Shown here piece after piece: positions 1 to 7,945 of a stretch of DNA of 48,525 bases. The DNA is from Candidatus Coproplasma excrementigallinarum (GTDB taxonomy: Bacteria > Bacillota > Clostridia > Christensenellales > Borkfalkiaceae): assembly GCA_018714625.1 (NCBI GenBank), contig DVNE01000037.1, positions 1-48,525 of the forward strand. Direction: 5' to 3'. The notes beneath the pieces were generated by a model. It did no database searches and was not told where the DNA came from. It worked only from the letters and a program-made list of their open reading frames with translations. The translations under genes were made by a program, and so were the position numbers. The stretch's first letter is position 1; each line of letters opens with the position of its first letter.

Positions 1-414
1 TGCACCGCCGCCGCTAAAATATTGCCGCATAAAAATATGCACCTTGAAAAGTCGAAAAGACTTTTCAAGGTGCATACGGGTTTGCGCGCAGTACATTTAG
101 ATATACGTGCGGTCTGTTTTTCAGCTGTACGCCGCAAGAATTTGAAAGCCGCGCATGCCGAATGATATTCAATTCTTGAGCTGCACGCAATTTATAGAAG
201 AACGCGGCGCAAAAATTTTCAAATTTCTGCGCCGAATTGTTTGTGCGAAGCTTTATGGCGCATATAAATTCATTATTATATTTAATGGCGGGTATAATTT
301 TAACTTATGCGCAAGGTCAAAATTTACAGCCACAAAACACAAAATATTACATTTTGCCGTTAAAATGCGGTTAAAACAGGGCGGCAAGGGCAAAAACTTA
401 CACGGAGGTTTATT

Positions 415-1665
415 ATGAATCCTTTTAAAGAGAGATGCAGATCGCTCGAAAACAACTTTTTACCGCTGAAAAAAATGTACCCGAAGAGCTACAACAAGGA
501 GCGCACCTCGCCATACACAAAGACGCGCGTTATACTTATGAACGGCACTGAGTTTGAATCGGCGTGGTTTATGCACCAGTTTGCAAGACACTGCGACATA
601 CCCGAGATAAAGACGGCGCTTGCCGTTGTGCGGAGGCAGGAACAGCAACAGCAAAAGCGCATAAGCTGTCTGAAACCGCTGAACGAGAGCATTCTGGAAA
701 CTACCATAGGTTACGAACAGCTCGCCGTGGACCTGACCGCCGCCCTTGCCATACACGAAAAGGACGAGAACAATATAAAGGCGCTGAACTTTGCGCTTTT
801 GGAGGACTTTGACCACCTCTACCGCTACGCAAACCTTTTGAAGATGGACAAGGGCATAGACGCGGATATGCTGGTCGGCAAGTTTACCGAGATTATGCCC
901 GGCCGCCCCACCATTGCCGAGCACCGCTTCCCCGCGGACGAGGTAAAGCCGCATATAGACTGCAAGACGGCAGACCTTTACAGCAAGCTTGTGGTAAACA
1001 CCATAACAGCCGCAGAACAGCAGACCATGAACTACTATATGAACATTGCGCAGTGGTACAAAAACGACCTGGGGCGCAGGCTGTACGCCGAGATAGCAAT
1101 GATTGAAGAGGCGCACGTAACTCAGTACGAAAGTCTGAAAGACCCCAACCCCACCTGGCTGGAGATGTGGGTAATGCACGAATACACCGAGTGCTGGCTT
1201 TACTACTCTATGTACGAGGATGAGACCGACGAAAACATCAAACGCATATGGCTGGAACACTTCAAGATGGAGATAAGCCACCTTAAGACGGCGGCTGCAA
1301 TGCTTAAAAAGTACGAAAAGAAGAGCTATGAAGAGGTAATCGGCGGCGACGGAGAGTTCCCCGAACTGCTTAAACTCGGCTCGAACAAGGAATATATACG
1401 AAAGGTGCTCAAGGAAACAATCACCCTTACAATGAAGGACGAAGGATATTCCGAGCTCGCCAGACTGCCCGATAATTTCCGTTATTTCACATTCCAGCAA
1501 AAATTTTTATCGGACGGGACAAAGACGCCTTCGCACCTTGTGATAGAGAAGGCGATAAAGACGATGGGCAAGGACTACCGTTATCAGGACGGCGAGCACC
1601 CCGTAAAATCGCTGCGCGACCGCGCAAAGGACAACGTGAACGTTGCGCGCGTAAAGGGCAACTGA
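415..1665 (+). CDS. Ferritin-like (putative diiron) protein, 416 aa
   Basis: Long ORF preceded by an SD-like acggagg. Helical protein with repeated ExxH-type motifs (IEEAHVTQYE, MEISHL) and EDFDHLYRYA, as in rubrerythrin/ferritin-like bundles. Confidence 0.65.
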   Translation: MNPFKERCRSLENNFLPLKKMYPKSYNKERTSPYTKTRVILMNGTEFESAWFMHQFARHCDIPEIKTALAVVRRQEQQQQKRISCLKPLNESILETTIGYEQLAVDLTAALAIHEKDENNIKALNFALLEDFDHLYRYANLLKMDKGIDADMLVGKFTEIMPGRPTIAEHRFPADEVKPHIDCKTADLYSKLVVNTITAAEQQTMNYYMNIAQWYKNDLGRRLYAEIAMIEEAHVTQYESLKDPNPTWLEMWVMHEYTECWLYYSMYEDETDENIKRIWLEHFKMEISHLKTAAAMLKKYEKKSYEEVIGGDGEFPELLKLGSNKEYIRKVLKETITLTMKDEGYSELARLPDNFRYFTFQQKFLSDGTKTPSHLVIEKAIKTMGKDYRYQDGEHPVKSLRDRAKDNVNVARVKGN

Positions 1666-2110
1666 TTGTTATCTGAACTATAAACCTTTAGTTTTTTATT
1701 TTTATACCGCCACAAAGCGGCAGGTTGATTTACCTGTACGGCAATACAAATCAAGGCTGTTGCGCCGCGCGCCAAAATTGGCGCGCGGCGCAACATAGTT
1801 TAACGGTGTACTATACAGATTAAAGAGCGGTGCAAAAATATTTAAATGGCGCGGGCGGATGGCTCGCAATGTAATTTTAAGCGTAAGGCAGTATACAACA
1901 ACAGCGTGACTATAAACAATGTCCCCATGCGCTTAAATTTAAAAAGAGCGGCACATATGCCGCAGATAACGCGTTTTATGCGGCGCGGGCTTGCAGCCCC
2001 CGCCGCAGTTTTAAATTTGATTTACAGTTGACGAAAGCTTATGGACAGTGTTATACTGTATATACCTTATACGATATTGTTTAAGCTCAGCTTTTAAAGA
2101 GGAGAACGAT

Positions 2111-2614
2111 ATGGAAGTTTATTTGCGTGAATGGATGACGAGCGATGCGTTCGCCCTTTCAGAGATATTAAACGAAAAGGATATGCACAAGTTCATGCGC
2201 GACCTGCCCTTCCCCTACTCCGTGACGGACGCCTCGTGGTACATAAACCAGTGCCTCAATGCCGACAAAAACAGGCTATATGCCTTTGCCATTGTTGCAG
2301 ACGGAAAACTTGCGGGGTGCATTTCGGCCTTGCGCGGCGAGAACATCAAAAGAATGAGCGCCGAAGTGGGCTACTATGTAAAGAGAGAGCTGTGGGGCAG
2401 AGGCGTTGCCACCGCCGCCCTCAAACAGCTCGTGCGCTATATAATGGAAAACACCGACATTGTCAGGTTGTATTCAACGGCATTTTCTGAAAACATTGCC
2501 TCGTGCAAGGTACTGAAAAACTGCGGTTTTGAGTACGAAGGTACGCTTGTCAAGGCCGTAGTAAAGTATGGAAAACTGCACGACGAAAAGGTTTATGCGC
2601 TGATAAGGCAGTAA
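2111..2614 (+). CDS. GNAT family N-acetyltransferase
   Basis: MEVYLREWMTSDAFALSEIL...VGYYVKRELWGRGVATAALKQLV...SENIASCKVLKNCGFEYEGTL is the RimJ/RimL-type GNAT pattern. Start trimmed from 2048 to the ATG after aaagaggagaa. Confidence 0.9.
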   Translation: MEVYLREWMTSDAFALSEILNEKDMHKFMRDLPFPYSVTDASWYINQCLNADKNRLYAFAIVADGKLAGCISALRGENIKRMSAEVGYYVKRELWGRGVATAALKQLVRYIMENTDIVRLYSTAFSENIASCKVLKNCGFEYEGTLVKAVVKYGKLHDEKVYALIRQ

Positions 2615-2636
2615 ACGGCCATAAGGGGGAATTTAT

Positions 2637-2975
2637 ATGAACGACAAAAAGCACAACAAAATCAAACGTGTGCTCAAAATTATAGGGCCGATAGTTTTAG
2701 TGTGCGGGCTTGCGCTTGCCATAACCGGCATTGTCGACTTCGGAACTTCAGCAGGCAGGGGCGAGAGCCCTACGCTGTTCTGGCTCACCTTTATAGGCCT
2801 GCCAATGACAGCGGCGGGTGCAATAAGCACAGCTTATACCTCCTCCACCCGATTGCCCTATATAACAAGCATACAAAACATACAAAAAATGCGCTGCTTA
2901 TGCAACGCATTTTTATTTTTACTTTTAAAATTTTATCGGCTTTTTATGTGGCTTAAAATTCAAAACCGCAAATAA
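2637..2975 (+). pseudogene. Short membrane protein, probably 3'-truncated or decayed
   Basis: N-terminal two-TM region (IIGPIVLVCGLALAITGIVDF...LFWLTFIGLPMTAAGAI) is followed by low-quality sequence. A stem-loop plus T-tract (2885-2914) lies inside the ORF. Confidence 0.4.
2885..2919 (+). terminator. Rho-independent terminator-like hairpin
   Basis: AAAAATGCG-ctgcttatgcaa-CGCATTTTT followed by atttttact. Confidence 0.5.
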
Positions 2976-2984
2976 AGCTATATA

Positions 2985-4442
2985 TCAGCTGTAAGTACGG
3001 AAGTAATTTGCGCTGTCAAATGTGATATAGGCATACATCGTCTGGCCGTTGCGCTCTATTACAATCTCGACAGTGTCGCCCTGACGGACGGCAAACATTG
3101 CGTCCGTAACGGTATAGCTGCGCTCGACATCCAACGAAAAATAGTGGCGCGCAACCCTGAAGCCTGTATCCTCGGGTACGCTAAACGCAGAATTTTTCTG
3201 GGTGTATGCACCGTCTGCAATGGCTGTCTGCACGATGCCAACGGAAAAGCCCTTGAGAATGTCGCCGCCGCGGAGCACTCCCATCGCAGGCTGTGCACTT
3301 ACGCTGTCTACCGCGACAGTCTGCTCTATCACCGTTTCGCCAAGCTCGCCATCGTAGCGGGCATAGGAATCGGCAACGACAGAGGTAACGCCGAGCGTGG
3401 CCTTGCGGACGTCGTAGAAGGTGCGGTTATTTTCTTCGTAGCGGTCAATCATAGACTGAACCACTCTGCGCGCGTAGGTTGCGGGAAGGGCATAGCTCAT
3501 ATTATCTATATCGTTTATGGTGACGCCGTCCTCTTCAATAACGCTGGCCGCGCCCGAATTGACTATGCCGACAAGCTCGCCGCGCATATTGAACAGTCCG
3601 CCGCCCGAGTTGCCGCCGTTTATGGCCGCGTCCGTACGCATTACTCTGAATGCGGTTGTAGCTATGTCGAGATGGATGTTCTGCGATTCGCGGCTGATTA
3701 TGCCGCGCGTGGCGGAGAGGCCCTCCCACTGGGGATTGCCTATTGCATATACTCTTTCGCCCACGGCAAAAACTTCGTCCTCTGAAAAGCTTGCCGCAAC
3801 GGCGTTGCTGCGCGCAAGCACCTCGCTGCCCTCTACCCTGAGAACGGCAAGGTCGTAAGTGAGGGATACGCCCACAATCTCTATATCAGAGGCATCTATT
3901 CCGTTTATGTTCTGGACGCCTACATTGTTATATACAAAGTAGTCCACATCCATTACGTCGCTGCCATAGAGATAGGCGTAAATGCTGTTGCAGTATTCAG
4001 TCTGAGAGCCTTCGGTGTTGCATACGACGTGGGCATTTGTTACAATGTACGCGTCGCCGTTCTGTCTGTCTATGTCGACAATCACGCCCGAGCCGGTAAA
4101 TACCGAATAAGTCTGCTCGAACAGCGACCCTGAAGAAAACTCAGAGACGATTGCCACCGAGCTGAGAAGAGAATAGTTAATTATGCTCTTTTCGGAGACG
4201 GCCTCCTGAGCCTCGTCAGAGACATACCCGAAGTAGTCCTCGACAAAGTCGAGTATGCTGGTGTAGGGCTGTTTGCCCTGGGCGATGAGCTCCTCGTTCA
4301 CCTCTTCCATCATACTCATAAGCGTAAGGTCTTCGCCGTCGCGGCCGTCGCGCGCAAAAGAGCAGGCAGAGAGAAACAAGCAGGCAATAAGCGCGATGCA
4401 CGCCGCAATTGCGGCAAAAATACGCATTGATTTTTTAACCAT
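2985..4442 (-). CDS. Trypsin-like serine protease, HtrA/DegP-type, predicted lipoprotein
   Basis: Lipobox CLFLSAC after a signal peptide; triad contexts VTNAHVV, TYDLAVLRV, GGNSGGGLFN; PDZ-like C-terminal part (AMGVLRGGDIL). Confidence 0.85.
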   Translation of the reverse strand: MVKKSMRIFAAIAACIALIACLFLSACSFARDGRDGEDLTLMSMMEEVNEELIAQGKQPYTSILDFVEDYFGYVSDEAQEAVSEKSIINYSLLSSVAIVSEFSSGSLFEQTYSVFTGSGVIVDIDRQNGDAYIVTNAHVVCNTEGSQTEYCNSIYAYLYGSDVMDVDYFVYNNVGVQNINGIDASDIEIVGVSLTYDLAVLRVEGSEVLARSNAVAASFSEDEVFAVGERVYAIGNPQWEGLSATRGIISRESQNIHLDIATTAFRVMRTDAAINGGNSGGGLFNMRGELVGIVNSGAASVIEEDGVTINDIDNMSYALPATYARRVVQSMIDRYEENNRTFYDVRKATLGVTSVVADSYARYDGELGETVIEQTVAVDSVSAQPAMGVLRGGDILKGFSVGIVQTAIADGAYTQKNSAFSVPEDTGFRVARHYFSLDVERSYTVTDAMFAVRQGDTVEIVIERNGQTMYAYITFDSANYFRTYS

Positions 4443-4471
4443 ATAAAATTACTTTCCTTAAGATATGATTT

Positions 4472-4491
4472 GCGCGCCGCGCGCGGCGCGC
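4472..4491. terminator. GC-rich inverted repeat between two minus-strand genes
   Basis: GCGCGCCGC-GC-GCGGCGCGC. Confidence 0.4.
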
Positions 4492-4552
4492 CGTTTTAAC
4501 AATTTATACAGGGCAGAGAGCCGTTTATAATCGGCTGAACCTTTGAAGAGTT

Positions 4553-5773
4553 TTAAAGCGTTACGCCGTTGAGCTTTAATAGCTCGCGGGCAGATTCCAC
4601 ACTGTCTGTACCCGTCTTGTTTTTTACGGGCGCAAACTCTTTTTCGCGCACAACCTCTACGGCGAGGCAGCTGCCCATAAGTCTTATCATATCGAGAACG
4701 AGCATTTCGAACTTGTAGCCGTTGGGCTGTTCGGGGAATACCTTTACGCCGTTTTCGATGTGCGGTATTTTTTTGAACGAGAGGTGCATAGGCAGTTTTT
4801 CGTGCACGGTTTTATCGAGCAAATCCACCCTGAACAGATAGTTGAGTATAACTCCGTAGGGCAGAAGAAGTTCACCGTCGGGACGGCGCTTTGCTGCCAG
4901 CTCGGGAGGCATCTCGTAATACTCAACAATATTGGGCGCGCCGTTTTCCATGCAGAGAACGCCCACTTTTTCTTCGGGAGAGGCCTTTTTTACTACCTTT
5001 GCGCCGCAGCCGCAGCCGCTTTCTATGGTCGCGCCGATAAATACGGGGTCGCATATGCGCTGCAGGACGTTATCCACGCTGTACACATTGAGCCACTCTA
5101 TCCCCTCTTCCTTGAGGATATGGCCTTCGCCGTTTTTGATGAGCGAGGAGTACCAGCCGCCGTTTCCGTTGGGAGAGCAGGCAACCTTCCACTTTTCTTC
5201 CAAAAAGATTTTGCCGTCTGCATCGCACGAAGGCGCCATATCCTGCACAAAGAAGTGTATCTTTTCTTCAGGATAGCCGAAATAGCCATTATCTTTGAAG
5301 AACTGCCTTGTGGCGGCGTCGTTGACTTCGCTCGTCATTACAAAGATATGGAAATACGCGCCTGCCTTGTCTGTAACCTCTTTGATGTTGTTGAACTGGC
5401 AGGCGAATATGGAGAGCTCGCGCGTGATGCCTACATTGTACGCGCCCTTGGGTCCGTCGCTGCCGAGGCGCGTACCCTGGCCGCCCGCAAGCAGTACAGC
5501 CGCCGCCTTGCCCTGCCTTATGGCGGCAAGTCCCAGAGCTTCAAACTCCTCCCTCCGCGCCTCCGTTTCGCGTACAGAGAGTGCGGGCACGGGCGAAAGG
5601 TTGCCTATGTGCCTGGCTCCGCCCAAATCGAGCGCGTGGTAGGGCGTAAAGTTGATTTTAGCTATCTGACCGAGCAGATATTCGCGCTGCTTTTCGGTAA
5701 GTTCTTCAAAATATGCAAGAAGTTGCTGCTGACCGTGTTCCGCAAGAAGGGCGGATGCCTCGTTGTATGTCAT
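4553..5773 (-). CDS. UDPGP-family UDP-sugar (UDP-GlcNAc type) pyrophosphorylase
   Basis: LLAGGQGTRLGSDGPKGAYNVG nucleotide-binding motif, PNGNGGWYSSL, YSVDNVLQRICDPVFIG. Start trimmed to MTYNEASALL. Confidence 0.85.
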   Translation of the reverse strand: MTYNEASALLAEHGQQQLLAYFEELTEKQREYLLGQIAKINFTPYHALDLGGARHIGNLSPVPALSVRETEARREEFEALGLAAIRQGKAAAVLLAGGQGTRLGSDGPKGAYNVGITRELSIFACQFNNIKEVTDKAGAYFHIFVMTSEVNDAATRQFFKDNGYFGYPEEKIHFFVQDMAPSCDADGKIFLEEKWKVACSPNGNGGWYSSLIKNGEGHILKEEGIEWLNVYSVDNVLQRICDPVFIGATIESGCGCGAKVVKKASPEEKVGVLCMENGAPNIVEYYEMPPELAAKRRPDGELLLPYGVILNYLFRVDLLDKTVHEKLPMHLSFKKIPHIENGVKVFPEQPNGYKFEMLVLDMIRLMGSCLAVEVVREKEFAPVKNKTGTDSVESARELLKLNGVTL

Positions 5774-5965
5774 TATTTTATCCCCCATTTGAATACATTT
5801 TACTGCATAAATTATATCGTATTGTAAAAAATATGTCAAGTTGCTGTGAAATTTACTCTATTTAATTGAAAATCCTAAAAAAATGTTTTATAATGATAAT
5901 CGTTTAATAAAATTCAGATATAAATGCGCACGGAAGGCGCAAATAAAATTAAGGAGGATAATATT

Positions 5966-6463
5966 ATGTATTGCATGGAATGCGGCGAAAAGCTGACGCT
6001 TGTATTCAACCACAGGGAAGGACTTGTACCCTTTTGCAAAAAGTGCAACGAATACCGCTTCCCTCAGTTTGCCACCGCGGTCAGCATGGTAGTTACCAAC
6101 AGAGAAAAAGATAAGGTTTTGCTCGCAAAGCATAAGGACCAGAGCGATTACATTCTTTTTGCAGGATACATCAAGAAGGGCGAGACGGCAGAAAAGGCCG
6201 TAACGCGCGAATTCAAAGAGGAAACCAAACTCAATACCGTCAAGTTCAAATTTATGAGCTCGCGCTATCACGAACCGAGAAACGTGCTCATGCTCAACTT
6301 TTTGAGTATGGCCGAAAACGGCGAGCCCGAAATTGACGCGGAGGAGATTGACGAGGTGCGCTGGTTCACTTTTGACGAGGCGCTCGGCGCTGTGCGCAAG
6401 GAAAGTACGGCTGAATACTTCCTTAAAAGCGCCATTGCCGAACTTAAAAAGAACAACTTTTAA
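5966..6463 (+). CDS. Zinc-ribbon Nudix hydrolase, NudC-like
   Basis: CxxC...CxxC zinc ribbon (MYCMECGEKL...FCKKCNEYRFP), Nudix box GYIKKGETAEKAVTREFKEETKL, SD aaggagg upstream. Confidence 0.9.
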   Translation: MYCMECGEKLTLVFNHREGLVPFCKKCNEYRFPQFATAVSMVVTNREKDKVLLAKHKDQSDYILFAGYIKKGETAEKAVTREFKEETKLNTVKFKFMSSRYHEPRNVLMLNFLSMAENGEPEIDAEEIDEVRWFTFDEALGAVRKESTAEYFLKSAIAELKKNNF

Positions 6464-6477
6464 TTACAATTTATCTT

Positions 6478-6519
6478 AAAAAATGCCGCGGCGCTAAATT
6501 GCGCCGCGGCATTTTTTTT
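6478..6519. terminator. Bidirectional intrinsic terminator
   Basis: Perfect hairpin AAAAAATGCCGCGGCGC-taaatt-GCGCCGCGGCATTTTTT. Confidence 0.85.
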
Positions 6520-6613
6520 GCGCGGCGACGTGTGCGCGGCGGTTTTATTGTGTGGTGCTTCGGCCGAGGCGCAATTGTTCGAGGCTTTTTTGCGCGGCGA
6601 CGTGTGCGCGGCG
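6514..6613. repeat. 28-bp direct repeat, two copies 72 bp apart
   Basis: TTTTTTGCGCGGCGACGTGTGCGCGGCG at 6514-6541 and 6586-6613. Confidence 0.9.
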
Positions 6614-6761
6614 CAAGCACCCCCCGCTTTAATAGGCGCGGAGTTAAGGCCGAGGCGCAAAGTGCAAAGTAGCACCAGAGCCCCACTCAGCTTAAAGCTG
6701 CGTTTTATGCTGCTGCGGTTAATATGTGCGATTTTGCCCATAATAATTAAAAGGTATTTGA

Positions 6762-7781
6762 ATGGGTAATTGCGATATTACATTTATTATGCCCTGCTAC
6801 AACAGCGGGCAACATGCGGCACGGTGCGCAGAGAGCATTTTGAAACAGCGCACAGACTTAAAGTGCGACATAATATGCGTGGACGACGGCAGCGATGAAC
6901 AGTCGCTTGACGTTCTGTGCGGACTTGAAAAGAAATACGGCATAACGGTTATAAGTTGTCCGCACGGCGGCACATCCGTGGCGCGGAACGAGGGTCTTAA
7001 ACGGGCGCGCGGGCGGTATGTGTGGTTTGTAGACTCCGACGACCAGCTCCCCGAAGGCGCTCTTGAATATATTGCCGAAGCGGGGGCAATTAGGCCGCAC
7101 GGCAGAGCGGCATACGACGCGGTCTACTTCGGCGCGTATATAAACAACGGTACGGACAGATACACGCTTGCCGACATAGCGCCCGACGAACGGCTGTATG
7201 GCGAGAAATCGGGGGAGCAGGAATTTAATCCGCCCAGCCCCTGTCTGCCCGCCTTCTTTGAAGAGCGCGCCTGCACCCCGTATGTGTGGAACACTCTGTT
7301 CAGAAGGCAGTTTTTGAAGGAGCATAAAATAAGGTTCATGAACGGAATGACCATAGGCGAGGACATGGTATTCCAGACAGAGGTGCTTATGCGTGCCAAA
7401 AAAATTAAGATTTGCGGCGGCAAGGTGTACATCTACAACTACCTTTCACGCGAAAATTCGGCAATGAAGCTGGCGCTTACTTCGGGCAGCAACTTTTTAA
7501 GACGTCAGACGGAGATTGCCGCCGAGGTTGTGGAGCGCTTTTACAGACAGAACCTTGCGGGCGACTATTCAAAGGAGCTTGGCTCCTGGCTGTATTCCTT
7601 CTGTCTTAAAGATATTCTGCGCGAGGGGCGCAGGGAACGGCTTAAGCTGTTCGACGGCGCATACGGCGGAATAATACAGAGATACGGAATAGATACGGGC
7701 GCACTGCCCGTCAAGGCAAGGGTAAAGATAGCGCTGCTGCGCACGCCGCTTTTAAGGGGCATAGCAAACGCCTTTATCTGA
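6762..7781 (+). CDS. Glycosyltransferase family 2
   Basis: ITFIMPCYNSGQHAARCAESIL...DIICVDDGSDE...SVARNEGLKRARGRYVWFVDSDDQL. Confidence 0.93.
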   Translation: MGNCDITFIMPCYNSGQHAARCAESILKQRTDLKCDIICVDDGSDEQSLDVLCGLEKKYGITVISCPHGGTSVARNEGLKRARGRYVWFVDSDDQLPEGALEYIAEAGAIRPHGRAAYDAVYFGAYINNGTDRYTLADIAPDERLYGEKSGEQEFNPPSPCLPAFFEERACTPYVWNTLFRRQFLKEHKIRFMNGMTIGEDMVFQTEVLMRAKKIKICGGKVYIYNYLSRENSAMKLALTSGSNFLRRQTEIAAEVVERFYRQNLAGDYSKELGSWLYSFCLKDILREGRRERLKLFDGAYGGIIQRYGIDTGALPVKARVKIALLRTPLLRGIANAFI

Positions 7782-7945
7782 CCTGCCATCAAGCCATAAA
7801 AGTACGGCGGAAAAGCGAGCTTTTCCGCCGTACCAGACCGCGTAATGCCGCGATGTTTTTAGCGATAAAACTGCGTTATTTGCGGCATATGTGCGCACCA
7901 ATTTACTTTGAGCGCGACGGGAGCGCGCACTTTTAAGGAAAGAAT

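Noticed and set aside
155-418. 87-aa ORF before the ferritin-like gene
   Set aside because: AT-rich, no SD-like start, overlaps the RBS/start of the real gene; probably chance.
460-1500. 346-aa minus-strand ORF opposite the ferritin-like gene
   Set aside because: Antisense shadow ORF of a GC-biased gene, with Val/Leu/Tyr-rich nonsense composition and no motif.
4760-5827. 355-aa plus-strand ORF opposite the UDP-sugar pyrophosphorylase
   Set aside because: Antisense shadow; the minus-strand frame has clear enzyme motifs.
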